A DNA stretch of 62,640 bases, from positions 1 to 62,640 of the IMG/VR virus record IMGVR_UViG_3300025652_000066; one strand, given 5' to 3'. Both the position numbers and the translations under genes were made by a program. The stretch comes from a virus. Positions 43,950 through 51,539 of this stretch are shown piece by piece. Under the pieces are notes generated by a model, which worked only from the letters and a program-made list of their open reading frames with translations, had not been told where the DNA came from and searched no databases. Positions within the stretch are counted from its first letter, which is position 1; each line of letters starts with the position of its first letter.

Positions 43950-45131
43950 TCATAATTTTATCTCGTGTACTACGACTTGAGCATAGTAGTTCCCGTCAGG
44001 GTGGTATTCATCCCCTTCAAAGGCTATGTATGTTGTGTTACCGAAACTAGTTACTTTAGGGTTCGCTATATATTCATACTCTCCAATAGAGTAAGGCGCT
44101 TCAAATATCTGCGTTTGTCGGTTAAAAAGAGATACTTTCAAACTGTATTTACTACCATTAAACTCACTGTATAACACTACGTAACTATTTCCACATGGGA
44201 AGATGCCGCTTTCCCACCCATCCATGTAGGATATATGAGGAAAGTCAGTTAGTGTTTGGATTACGCCGTCTTTCTTCCATATGTATCGTGTTACAGTTGG
44301 GTTCCCACTTAAACGTTTAGAGTTTTCTAAAGCCATCATTTCTTTATCAGTATGACTAGCTACTCCAGAAGGAAACCACTTATTGAGATTAAATTCGGTT
44401 GGAAACATCTGGGTCTTAGTCCACGTAGAACCGTTGTCATCAGAAATATATTCTTGGGATGCTGAATCGTCATTGAAGTTATTAGTAGGCTCGTTAGTAT
44501 ACAAGCGAATCTTGTTATATGGCAAAGTCTGCATACTTATTACTCTGGGGTATAAGTTACCCGCAGAAACTGGATACGGCGTAGATTTCAGCGCCCATCC
44601 TACACCGACAGTATGTTCCCATACTTCTATCCGGTGATCCGCACTAGAATCAGGAGTATAACTTACAGCAACTAGCGCTTTCCCTGCACTGTTTTGGCAC
44701 CCGGATAACTGAGACCCGACATTTATGGCAGCCCCAACTATAGTTTCGGCAGCGCTCCATGTATCACCATTGTCGCTTGATCGCCAGAACGCACTAAGTT
44801 TTCCGGCAATCGCAGTGACTGCCGTAATATATAGATCATTCCCTACAGGAAATATAAATCGATCGAAAATGCTACCATTATTATTATTTTCTATTTCTAC
44901 TGGTGTAGACCATCCACTTCCTACTTCTTTTTTAGCGTACCAAAGATCGTAGTTCTCTTCGAATATAAGATGAAGCGTTCCATCAGGAGTAGTGGTTATA
45001 TCAATATAATCATCCCATGCAGTTTCAGACGGGTTAATTATATATTTCTTGCCTAAATCGTATTGTGCTTCAGTGACAGCCTTTTCTGCTCGCCAAAAAC
45101 CACCATTCTGATTTGCCCAACACCCACTCAT
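43950..45131 (-). CDS. sialidase-like BNR beta-propeller protein
   Basis: 393 residues, MSGCWANQNGGFWRAEKAVTEAQYDLGKKYI onward, with Asp-box motifs RSSDNGDTWSAAE and ISDDNGSTWTKTQ and propeller strands (GKALVAVSYTPDSSADHRIEVWEHT). Similar fold class to its neighbour at 42962 but not a simple duplicate. Likely a virion surface carbohydrate-recognition protein. One-base overlap with the upstream gene. Confidence 0.7.
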   Translation of the reverse strand: MSGCWANQNGGFWRAEKAVTEAQYDLGKKYIINPSETAWDDYIDITTTPDGTLHLIFEENYDLWYAKKEVGSGWSTPVEIENNNNGSIFDRFIFPVGNDLYITAVTAIAGKLSAFWRSSDNGDTWSAAETIVGAAINVGSQLSGCQNSAGKALVAVSYTPDSSADHRIEVWEHTVGVGWALKSTPYPVSAGNLYPRVISMQTLPYNKIRLYTNEPTNNFNDDSASQEYISDDNGSTWTKTQMFPTEFNLNKWFPSGVASHTDKEMMALENSKRLSGNPTVTRYIWKKDGVIQTLTDFPHISYMDGWESGIFPCGNSYVVLYSEFNGSKYSLKVSLFNRQTQIFEAPYSIGEYEYIANPKVTSFGNTTYIAFEGDEYHPDGNYYAQVVVHEIKL

Positions 45132-46669
45132 CAGCTTGCCCTCGTTCCGTCGCAGCGGAGAGTCTGCGTGTTTGATCCATCGGTGACTGTGTACGTACCG
45201 TCGCTGTTAGCTGTCCAGACTAAGCCGCTAGTAAACGTAATAGTGCTCTGTCCATCTTTTAAACTCTGTGGAGCATCAGGATCATCGCTAGCAGCGTAAA
45301 ACTTACCGCCACTCATTATGATGTCGTAGTGTCCGTCTGAGGGCCAGCTTTCTTCGGTTGGTGCCGTGGCTACACAGCCTTCCTCAACTCCATGATATTC
45401 TGGGTTACATAGGTAGGCATTCGCGTTCTCTTCACCGATAGTTATATCGTCTGGTTGAGCCCCGTCGTATATATGGGTACGGGTACGCTGTACGACAGCA
45501 ACGAACTCACTAGCTAACCTTATAAATACGCAATCGTAGTATCGTGTGTACCACCCATATGCGTCGATATGTCTCGACCCGCCTTCTGGGGTCCATACTG
45601 CATAATATTCTCTAACTGCGGCTGCAGGAGTAGAGGCCTGCCCTTGTTTTAAATATGTCCCCGACGCCCGACTCCAAAACCTACCTGGAATCCAGTTAGG
45701 AATTAGTGGAGCTCCGTTCTCCCAGCCTGCCGGTACAGCTATAGTGCCGTCACAGCCTTTGAATGTAACTGTATCGCCTGACGTAGCATCAATCATTCCA
45801 GTTACGGAGCCTACTCCACCGCTGCTTGGTAATCCTGGTGAAGCGCCGTCGGATGCTTCAGCGAAGTCATTCTCACCGAAGGGTTCTGTTACCGGTAGCG
45901 GTTCGTTGTTTAGTAAATCATTAATATCATACGACGTTCCTGTCTCGTCCGTGCAGGACGTTGACGCGCCGAAGAGTGATGCGCCTCTCCAAAAGCAACT
46001 AGATACGCCGTTCACGATAAGATTACCGTCAGCATCATAGGCCGCAGTCGTTCCGCCCTGGTCTATTGAGTACCCGTCGTCAGTGGCGGTTAACGTCTCT
46101 CCGCCGCCAAGCGCTAGTGATGAATCACTCGAGCCAGGACTTGGAGCGTCAGGGTCATATTGATTAGTTTCAAAGTTGCCATTAATTAGTGCTACGTCAT
46201 AGCATGTATCTGAAGTCCACCCAGATGTATCAGTTGGTGCTACTGATGGACAGAAGGTGTCTACGTCTACGGTGCACAGTACAGTAGTAATCAGCCTGCT
46301 AGTGAGCGGCTGCCAGCCGCCAGAGAAATACTCAACCTGCACTTGTTGTCCCGAATCAACAACTCTGAATGAGTAGCCGCCAGATGCGTTCGCTTGGATA
46401 TACTCCTTGCAATCAGCCATCATTTGATGCGCATCAGCATAAGCTAGCGCTTCAGTGTGAAAATAGCTCTGCACATTAGGTGCGACCCATGTTGCGCCAT
46501 TAAATGACGCATCAGGGAACCCACTGCTAGACCCTCGCTCGCCCTGTACCCAACCATCGATGGCAGGAGGAGTGTCAGCATCTACCCAACCTTCAGGGAC
46601 TGGATAAGTTCCGTCGGTATGTAGAATAAAGCAGTTGCCATCTGCATCTTGCATAGGGATACTAGCCAT
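45131..46669 (-). CDS. surface/receptor-type protein with internal domain duplication
   Basis: 512 residues, Gly/Ser/Asp-rich, with many aromatics. Two halves share a module: CPSVAPTDTSGWTSDTCYDVALINGNF with DDGYSI and CVATAPTEESWPSDGHYDIIMSGGKF with NSDGTYTV, both including DPDAP. Each half also has a WRGASLF/WSRASG element. It directly follows TerL (one-base overlap). Probable adhesin or host-range factor. No family recognised. Confidence 0.68.
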   Translation of the reverse strand: MASIPMQDADGNCFILHTDGTYPVPEGWVDADTPPAIDGWVQGERGSSSGFPDASFNGATWVAPNVQSYFHTEALAYADAHQMMADCKEYIQANASGGYSFRVVDSGQQVQVEYFSGGWQPLTSRLITTVLCTVDVDTFCPSVAPTDTSGWTSDTCYDVALINGNFETNQYDPDAPSPGSSDSSLALGGGETLTATDDGYSIDQGGTTAAYDADGNLIVNGVSSCFWRGASLFGASTSCTDETGTSYDINDLLNNEPLPVTEPFGENDFAEASDGASPGLPSSGGVGSVTGMIDATSGDTVTFKGCDGTIAVPAGWENGAPLIPNWIPGRFWSRASGTYLKQGQASTPAAAVREYYAVWTPEGGSRHIDAYGWYTRYYDCVFIRLASEFVAVVQRTRTHIYDGAQPDDITIGEENANAYLCNPEYHGVEEGCVATAPTEESWPSDGHYDIIMSGGKFYAASDDPDAPQSLKDGQSTITFTSGLVWTANSDGTYTVTDGSNTQTLRCDGTRAS

Positions 46670-48642
46670 TAGACTGACATCGGGTCTTTAGAACCCGCGC
46701 CTTGTGTGAATGCTTTTAGTTTGTCTTTCCAGCTGGCGTGCTCTTGCGCTTTAGGCGCGCGAGGTGCAGGGAAGCGCATCGCCATACGGACGACCCATGA
46801 CAACGCATCGACGATATCGTCGTGGACACCACCAGGGAACCGCATTAACTCAAACACCGCTTGCTCAACCCACGGTTGATTGCTGGGGAAGAAGACCATG
46901 CCTTGCTGCATACGGCCTTGTAACGGGCGAGCGCGTACTGACTTATCGTTAATAGGTGTAAGTGCATCCTTGCCCTCTGCCAACGTAAAGAACGCTTTTC
47001 GTTCTTGCATACGCCGAGCCAATATAGGTTTAATAGCCATCTCGAGATGTCCTTTCTCGATACCGACTAACTGGGGTTTGTAACGCATGGCGGTATCAAT
47101 GATTGTTTCAACAATACCAAGCGCATCCCATCGTCCTCTTATTATATCAAGAACATGGATCTGGTCCAAGTAATCAACACCGATGACAGCGCCTACCGTG
47201 TAATCGTTGGTCTGTTTCTCACCGATAGCCAAATCCCAGGCGATGTATACATTGTACTTGTGACCGACAGGCGTATACGGCTCCATCCTAAACATACCTT
47301 TAGTGAAGTACACACCTTCGTCAGGGACAGGATTTTGCTGGTATAACGCAGACCAATGTCGTGGCTGCATTGAGCGCCGCATATTAAGCAGTCGTGAATA
47401 AGGGAAGCGACTCTCATGGAGTGGCTCGTCCTTCTCACGTAGCAATCGATAGCCGTCCTCAAGGTCAATGATATCTTTACCCTGAATAATTTGATGCGTC
47501 TCTAAATCTTCATACTCGTCATCAGTAGCAATCGCAGGGTAAGAAACAATCTCCCATTTATCAATAGAATCCATCTCAAATTGATATGACTTTATTTCGC
47601 CCTGTATGTTCGCCCGCTCTAGGTCGTTAGATGCAGCAGCTATCCGATCTCGTGCTTCTGCGATGAGTTCTTCCAGCTCGGCTGTCTGCTCCTGCATCTG
47701 CAGTATCATACGACCACTCAAATCATCATCGTGCCAGCGGGTCTGGATTACAAGTGTCCCACCACCAGGCGCAAGACGCGTCTTCGCAGTAGAGCCCCAC
47801 CAATCCCACGTTTTTTCGCGCATAGTTTCCGAATCAGCTTCCTCTGCATCCTTAACCGGATCGTCAATGATGAAGACGTGCGCACCTTTACCTGTGATAC
47901 CACCCCCGACGCCCGCTGCAACATACCCACCTCCTGCTGTAGTAGCCCACGCTTCTGCGGCTTGGCTAGATTTAGATAAGGTCGCTTTAGGAAAGATAGC
48001 TTTGTACGTCGGCGTCTGCATCATGTCCCGCACCTTGCGAGAGAACCCCATCGGCAGTGACACGTTGTACGAGCTTGCTATAATCTCAAACGTAGGGTGA
48101 TGCCCTAATATATACGCAGGGAAGTTCTTTGACGCTATCTCACTCTTGCCGTGACGGGGTGGCATGGCTAAGATCAACCTGGGGCTTTTCTTGTCGACCA
48201 CATCTTGTAAGAACCGTTCTAACCGGTCACATATATCTTCGTGCACCCAGCCTGGTTCATAATCCGGCTTAAACTTCTGAATAAAGTGCAGTAGCCTACG
48301 GCGTGCTAACACCCGCGACGCTAACTCTCTATCCGCCATGGTAGCGGCGGTCACCGCTTTTTTCTTCACTTCCTTCTCTTTCAGAGCAAGCCGCGCCATC
48401 CGTTTCTGGTCGTACACCTTCTGATTACGTACGCCTTGCACGACTTTACGGTGTGACTCACGCTCAGCTGCAGCGGTCGCTATCTTCTCATTCCGTCGCT
48501 TAGCGACATCCGCTGCTAGCTTATCCGTGCTCGTCGTGTCACAACTCGTACACGTTGTACTATAGGTCGCTGGGTTACGGGTGAGCTGCTGAAAGCTCTT
48601 AACCGTTCTATCCTTACTACAGACCTCACACTTCATCTTCAT
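46669..48642 (-). CDS. terL: terminase large subunit
   Basis: 657 residues from the ATG at 48642, which has GGAG four bases upstream; an alternative ATG at 48666 would add eight. ATPase motor: Walker A MPPRHGKSE near 163-170, Walker B VFIIDDP near 275. Nuclease domain: IAWDLAIGEKQTND, VGIEKGHLE and GGVHDDIVDALSW supply the acidic metal ligands. An N-terminal four-Cys element (CEVCSKD, CTSC) is a zinc ribbon less usual for TerL. It packages DNA into the procapsid through the portal. Confidence 0.95.
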   Translation of the reverse strand: MKMKCEVCSKDRTVKSFQQLTRNPATYSTTCTSCDTTSTDKLAADVAKRRNEKIATAAAERESHRKVVQGVRNQKVYDQKRMARLALKEKEVKKKAVTAATMADRELASRVLARRRLLHFIQKFKPDYEPGWVHEDICDRLERFLQDVVDKKSPRLILAMPPRHGKSEIASKNFPAYILGHHPTFEIIASSYNVSLPMGFSRKVRDMMQTPTYKAIFPKATLSKSSQAAEAWATTAGGGYVAAGVGGGITGKGAHVFIIDDPVKDAEEADSETMREKTWDWWGSTAKTRLAPGGGTLVIQTRWHDDDLSGRMILQMQEQTAELEELIAEARDRIAAASNDLERANIQGEIKSYQFEMDSIDKWEIVSYPAIATDDEYEDLETHQIIQGKDIIDLEDGYRLLREKDEPLHESRFPYSRLLNMRRSMQPRHWSALYQQNPVPDEGVYFTKGMFRMEPYTPVGHKYNVYIAWDLAIGEKQTNDYTVGAVIGVDYLDQIHVLDIIRGRWDALGIVETIIDTAMRYKPQLVGIEKGHLEMAIKPILARRMQERKAFFTLAEGKDALTPINDKSVRARPLQGRMQQGMVFFPSNQPWVEQAVFELMRFPGGVHDDIVDALSWVVRMAMRFPAPRAPKAQEHASWKDKLKAFTQGAGSKDPMSV

Positions 48643-49150
48643 CAAACTCCGCGTCGATAATCCCATTCAAATGAGATTCCTCAACTTCCAGCTCTTGTGC
48701 GGGGTTAATCTGTCCTTGTGCTTCTGTCATCGCCAACAGCTCGTCATCACTGAGCTCATTCAACCGATTAACAAAATCCTTCTGACTATTACTAAGCTCA
48801 ATCTGTGCACGCTCTATCTCATAGAAGCCACACATCTTATTAATCTCACTAGCGGCGCGTACCATCGCGTTGGCGTCGTCTGTCAGCTTTGCAACATCAA
48901 ACGCCTCCATCACCATGGCCTGTACTTTATCTCGGGTCATCTTCATTGCGGATTGATTCCTTTCAAGGCGCACATTCATCTCCGACCGCATCTTAGGATC
49001 TGCAGTCTGAAGCTCAACGTATTTACGGGGGTTTTGCGAGCCAGCTTTCTTAGCGGCTTGGGTCTTGGACATACCGAGCTCACAAAATTGCAGGTATCGC
49101 CACTGCATATCTGAGAACTGGCTTTTGTAACCCACTAAATCCTGGGGCAT
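48626..49150 (-). CDS. terS: terminase small subunit
   Basis: 174 residues. N-terminal HTH (LGMSKTQAAKKAGSQNPRKYVELQ) for DNA recognition, then an oligomerising helical region (QAMVMEAFDVAKLTDDANAMVRAASEINKMCGFYE) and an acidic C-terminus, the usual TerS layout. It overlaps TerL by 17 bases or more. Its SD lies in the AGGA-loop hairpin at 49154-49169. Confidence 0.88.
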   Translation of the reverse strand: MPQDLVGYKSQFSDMQWRYLQFCELGMSKTQAAKKAGSQNPRKYVELQTADPKMRSEMNVRLERNQSAMKMTRDKVQAMVMEAFDVAKLTDDANAMVRAASEINKMCGFYEIERAQIELSNSQKDFVNRLNELSDDELLAMTEAQGQINPAQELEVEESHLNGIIDAEFDEDEV

Positions 49151-49153
49151 GGC

Positions 49154-49169
49154 TACTCATCCTTGAGTA
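49154..49169 (-). promoter_or_regulatory. perfect AGGA-loop hairpin holding the terS SD
   Basis: - strand TACTCA-AGGA-TGAGTA: six perfect pairs and the SD in the loop, three bases before the terS ATG. Same 6-4-6 architecture as at 39839 and 58865. Confidence 0.55.
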
Positions 49170-49247
49170 ATTGACTTAGAGCATAGTATAGCAGCTTTGT
49201 AAAGCCTGTCCATGTAACGACGTGTGGACGACCATGTAGCGGCGTTG

Positions 49248-49661
49248 CTAAGAAACCGTGTACGAGTTCCCCTTTGCTGTGTTGTCAGCGTGGGATAGCG
49301 CTTGTAGGTTACTAGGTACGTGCAAGCCGCAAACTAAGAGGCCTCGTAGCGGGATAATGTGATCCATATCTTGTCCTGATACTAGCTTTGAGTACGCTTC
49401 ATAGAAGTCAGGGCCAGATACCCAACGAGGTATAACCGTCCGCTTCTTCAGCTTCTTCCAGGCGTCTTTCGCCCGAGCTCTCCCAAGACGGAGTAAACAT
49501 ACGTCCTGCTTCTTACTCACGCGATGTCGCTTTGAATAGCTCGAATTACGTACGGCGCGTCGACAACTTATGCACGAGGCATCTAGGCCGTCCTTGCTTT
49601 TCACCCTGTTACCGAACTCTGCTTTGCTGAGCGTACGCTCACACTGGCTGCATTTCTTCAT
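49248..49661 (-). CDS. HNH endonuclease with zinc ribbon
   Basis: 137 residues. N-terminal zinc ribbon (CSQCERTLS, CISCRR), then a compact HNH core DMDHIIPLRGLLVCGLHVPSNLQALSHADNTAKGN. HNH genes directly upstream of terS occur in many phages, where they can help terminase cutting or act as homing nucleases. It is the first gene after the - strand promoter at 49701. Confidence 0.85.
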   Translation of the reverse strand: MKKCSQCERTLSKAEFGNRVKSKDGLDASCISCRRAVRNSSYSKRHRVSKKQDVCLLRLGRARAKDAWKKLKKRTVIPRWVSGPDFYEAYSKLVSGQDMDHIIPLRGLLVCGLHVPSNLQALSHADNTAKGNSYTVS

Positions 49662-49695
49662 CTGCTACTTCCTTATAGCTTGCTAAGTCGGATTC

Positions 49696-49720
49696 ATTAT
49701 AGCAGCGCTGGCTATTTTTA
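49696..49720 (-). promoter_or_regulatory. - strand extended -10 promoter for the late operon
   Basis: On the - strand TGC-TATAAT (TATAAT at 49696-49701) has an extended -10 and is preceded by an A/T tract (A6T7 at about 49720-49732) like an UP element; no good -35 is seen. Same TGCTATAATG as the + strand promoter at 52581. On the + strand the same bases form a hairpin ATAGC/GCTAT followed by T5, so they could also end + transcripts. Confidence 0.5.
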
Positions 49721-49751
49721 AAAAATTTTTTTCGGCAAAAATGGGTATCTC

Positions 49752-49947
49752 AGGGGCTCAGCCTACCCTACCCCCTTACGTAGTGAGCGGGGTCGGTTCG
49801 GATTCCGATTCTCAGACTTCGGTCTGGAGTCCCACGCTCTGTGTACAGAGAAACAACTTCGTTGCTTCTCATCCTCAGCCCCTCAGCGTAGCGCAGGTTC
49901 AGTATCAAAAACAACGGCACGTTGTATTGTGAGACTAGAACCTGCGC
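49752..49947. ncRNA. candidate structured RNA in the divergent control region
   Basis: On the + strand AGGGGCT (49752-49758) can pair with AGCCCCT (49877-49883), enclosing several hairpins: CCCC-CTTAC-GTA-GTGAG-(C)-GGGG (49771-49792), TCGG/CCGA (49793-49808), CAGAC-TTCG-GTCTG (49813-49826), CTCTG-TGTA-CAGAG (49837-49850), CAAC-TTC-GTTG (49854-49864). A second domain, GCGCAGGTTC / GAACCTGCGC (49891-49900 / 49938-49947), ten perfect pairs, encloses ACAAC-GGCAC-GTTGT. Orientation unknown. The 63-codon frame through it lacks an SD. It could be an RNA, a leader, or a DNA site for packaging or replication. Confidence 0.4.
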
Positions 49948-50150
49948 AAGCTAGCTTAGTATACCACGCACAGCGACACGCAACCGCCTCTCCCCTCGTA
50001 CCACATCACGCTATAGCTACGTCTACGTGCTATAGACAACTCTGTTGGCATGTGCTAGGAGACCGGGAGCGGAGGGACAACACACTCGTAGAGAATCAGG
50101 TATGTCAATACATCATTGTATACACAGGAGTTGTTGTTTTAATACCACAC
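49948..50150. other. non-coding remainder of the divergent region, with inverted repeat
   Basis: No credible gene. Contains the inverted repeat CTATAGC-T-ACGT / ACGT-GCTATAG at 50011-50035 with a two-base centre, a good operator candidate, and a self-complementary TGTATACA at 50117-50124. I see no convincing + strand -35/-10 pair, although one must serve the genes from 50232. Confidence 0.4.
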
Positions 50151-50195
50151 ACGTGCCAGCAGAGCATGGCACTACATTGGTTTACCTATGTGTAC
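50151..50195 (+). repeat. 45-base leader repeat with covarying hairpin, copy 1
   Basis: Starts with hairpin GTGCCA-GCAGAGCA-TGGCAC, followed by a second stem, ACAT-T-GG-TTTA-CC-T-ATGT. Copy 2 at 51022-51066 is identical except for two changes, C to T and G to A, which face each other in the first stem. It ends about 37 bases before the start at 50232. Confidence 0.6.
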
Positions 50196-50231
50196 TAGGC
50201 ATCTTCGCCTCATTCATTAGGAGTACATCTC

Positions 50232-50468
50232 ATGTCAACTAACAAAGAAAACTTGGTTTCTATCGCTCGCGATTCTGTTCAAATCTCACGCACACTTGCA
50301 GGCATAACCGTTCAGCTTGCGGGTGCAGGCGTGGTCGTAGCAGGCGTAGCCATTGCGGCCGCTGGTGCTAGCGTGTCAATGGCTGGCGTTAAGATTGAAG
50401 GCGAAATGAACTTCGTTCGTCGCATGAGTAACAAGATGGAACGCATGATGGCTAAAGAAGCTCGCTAA
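50232..50468 (+). CDS. small Ala/Gly/Val-rich membrane protein
   Basis: 78 residues, SD AGGAG. One long hydrophobic stretch at about 26-52 (LAGAGVVVAGVAIAAAGASVSMAG) with amphipathic charged ends. Followed by a strong terminator, so it is transcribed as a single-gene unit. Composition recalls small pore or membrane-remodelling peptides; function unknown. Confidence 0.7.
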   Translation: MSTNKENLVSIARDSVQISRTLAGITVQLAGAGVVVAGVAIAAAGASVSMAGVKIEGEMNFVRRMSNKMERMMAKEAR

Positions 50469-50490
50469 CGTTTCGGTCGCTAGTCTCTCA

Positions 50491-50520
50491 GCCTCAACAC
50501 TTCGGTGTTGGGGCTATTTT
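50491..50520 (+). terminator. intrinsic terminator
   Basis: Ten-pair stem GCCTCAACAC / GTGTTGGGGC with TTCG tetraloop and a following TATTTT. Ends the transcript of the gene at 50232. Confidence 0.8.
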
Positions 50521-50540
50521 GGTTTACCTATGTATAAGCA
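50519..50540 (+). repeat. partial third copy of the leader element
   Basis: TTGGTTTACCTATGT followed by ATAAGC matches the second half of the 45-base repeats at 50151 and 51022. It sits directly after the terminator and 28 bases before the start at 50568. Hairpin 1 is missing here. Confidence 0.5.
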
Positions 50541-50567
50541 CTTTCGCTTAATACTAGGAGTTCTACC

Positions 50568-50711
50568 ATGTTTTCATATCGTCAGTACAAAAAACAGCAA
50601 GCTAAGAACGAAGCAGTCTTCCGCATGGAAATATGCTTCATCTGTTTCATGGCGGGCTTGTTCGCCATGGATGCCTACTTGGGCAACTTCTACCTACTTG
50701 GAGGTGTGTAA
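50568..50711 (+). CDS. small single-TM protein
   Basis: 47 residues, MFSYRQYKKQQAKNEAVFRM then a hydrophobic segment (EICFICFMAGLFAMDAYLGNF). SD AGGAG. Overlaps the next ATG (TAATG), so the two small membrane proteins are made together. Unknown function. Confidence 0.6.
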   Translation: MFSYRQYKKQQAKNEAVFRMEICFICFMAGLFAMDAYLGNFYLLGGV

Positions 50712-50983
50712 TGGATATGTTTCTCCCTGGTATCATCAGCGGCATGGGCATACTCGTTGTGCTTATGCAGTTTGACTTTCGTAAGGTCCTTGGGTACTCG
50801 CTACTCATAGATATAGCAAGCACTGGTGGCTTGGCTTGGATCTTCTTGGGAACGTTCTCAGGAATGATGAGCGGCATCTTCGGTGGGCTCACCGTGTCGC
50901 TTGTCCTTGCCTTTAGCAAAAAGCTTCTTGGTTACAAAAAGCTCACTCGTGGTGGTTGGGTCTCACATCCGGCCACTTGGTAA
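50711..50983 (+). CDS. small polytopic membrane protein
   Basis: 90 residues from the ATG at 50711. Three hydrophobic segments (LPGIISGMGILVVLMQF, YSLLIDIASTGGLAWIFL, MMSGIFGGLTVSLVLAF) and a basic C-terminus. Translationally coupled to the upstream TM protein. Topology resembles small phage membrane proteins or holin-like proteins, but it is far from the lysis cluster. Function unknown. Confidence 0.65.
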   Translation: MDMFLPGIISGMGILVVLMQFDFRKVLGYSLLIDIASTGGLAWIFLGTFSGMMSGIFGGLTVSLVLAFSKKLLGYKKLTRGGWVSHPATW

Positions 50984-50990
50984 TCAGCGT

Positions 50991-51019
50991 TTAGCCTCAG
51001 CACTCAGTGTTGGGGCTAA
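50991..51019 (+). terminator. long hairpin after membrane gene pair
   Basis: TTAGCCTCAGCAC pairs with GTGTTGGGGCTAA (13 pairs with two G:T) around TCA. Followed by A's, not T's, so termination on the + strand is uncertain. Sequence is close to the terminator at 50491. Confidence 0.5.
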
Positions 51020-51021
51020 AA

Positions 51022-51066
51022 ACGTGTCAGCAGAGCATGACACTACATTGGTTTACCTATGTGTAC
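51022..51066 (+). repeat. 45-base leader repeat with covarying hairpin, copy 2
   Basis: Hairpin GTGTCA-GCAGAGCA-TGACAC plus the same downstream element as copy 1. The two differences from copy 1 are compensatory within the stem. A third small hairpin GTACC-AACTTC-GGTAC follows, then the start at 51100. Confidence 0.6.
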
Positions 51067-51099
51067 CAACTTCGGTACTTACTATCTAAAGGATGGATT

Positions 51100-51306
51100 A
51101 TGAGCTCTCTCATACAAAGAACACACGAAGCTGTAAACAGCTACTACCGCACTCGCATGGTGGGTCTTTCAATCACACACCGTGCGCCTATTGAACAACT
51201 CCGTGTTCAAGCTTGCTTGAATCTAGGCGTTGACCCGTACTTCCAACCTGTCTTTGACGACCTAGCACTAGGCGTCCCAGCAACTATCTCAGGAGCACAC
51301 TCATGA
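51100..51306 (+). CDS. small protein of unknown function
   Basis: 68 residues from ATG 51100, SD AAAGGATGG. MSSLIQRTHEAVNSYYRTRMVGLSITHRAPIEQ, helical and basic at the N-terminus, with an acidic hydrophobic C-terminus. Overlaps the next gene by four bases. No family recognised. Confidence 0.62.
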   Translation: MSSLIQRTHEAVNSYYRTRMVGLSITHRAPIEQLRVQACLNLGVDPYFQPVFDDLALGVPATISGAHS

Positions 51307-51482
51307 GTAATCAACTATTCATCGCTCGTTCTGACGACGGTTTACAAGACACGTTCATCGATGGCGAAGAAATCGCCTCTGATGACCTTATGGACAACCC
51401 AGAGTTCATGTACTTCTACTCAGAAGTAGAAGACAACGATGAGCTGTCTCTTGAAGACGTCATCAAACTGTATCTCCTATAA
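51303..51482 (+). CDS. small acidic protein
   Basis: 59 residues, MSNQLFIARSDDGLQDTFIDGEEIASDD onward, with about one third Asp/Glu. Coupled by ATGA overlap to the basic upstream protein; the charge contrast suggests that the two may bind each other. DNA-mimic or anti-defence roles are possible but unsupported. Confidence 0.6.
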   Translation: MSNQLFIARSDDGLQDTFIDGEEIASDDLMDNPEFMYFYSEVEDNDELSLEDVIKLYLL

Positions 51483-51539
51483 CAAAAACACTAGTGCCTA
51501 GCATTTCGCTAAGCACTCATATCTAAAAGGTAACTAAAA

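Noticed and set aside
49790-49815. T-arm-like GGTTCGGATTCC as part of a tRNA or tmRNA
   Set aside because: Stem pairing is only four bases and no anticodon arm or acceptor pairs with it.
49741-49932. 63-codon + strand ORF in the divergent region
   Set aside because: No SD, odd composition, and it runs through the stems of a strongly folded region; better explained as non-coding.
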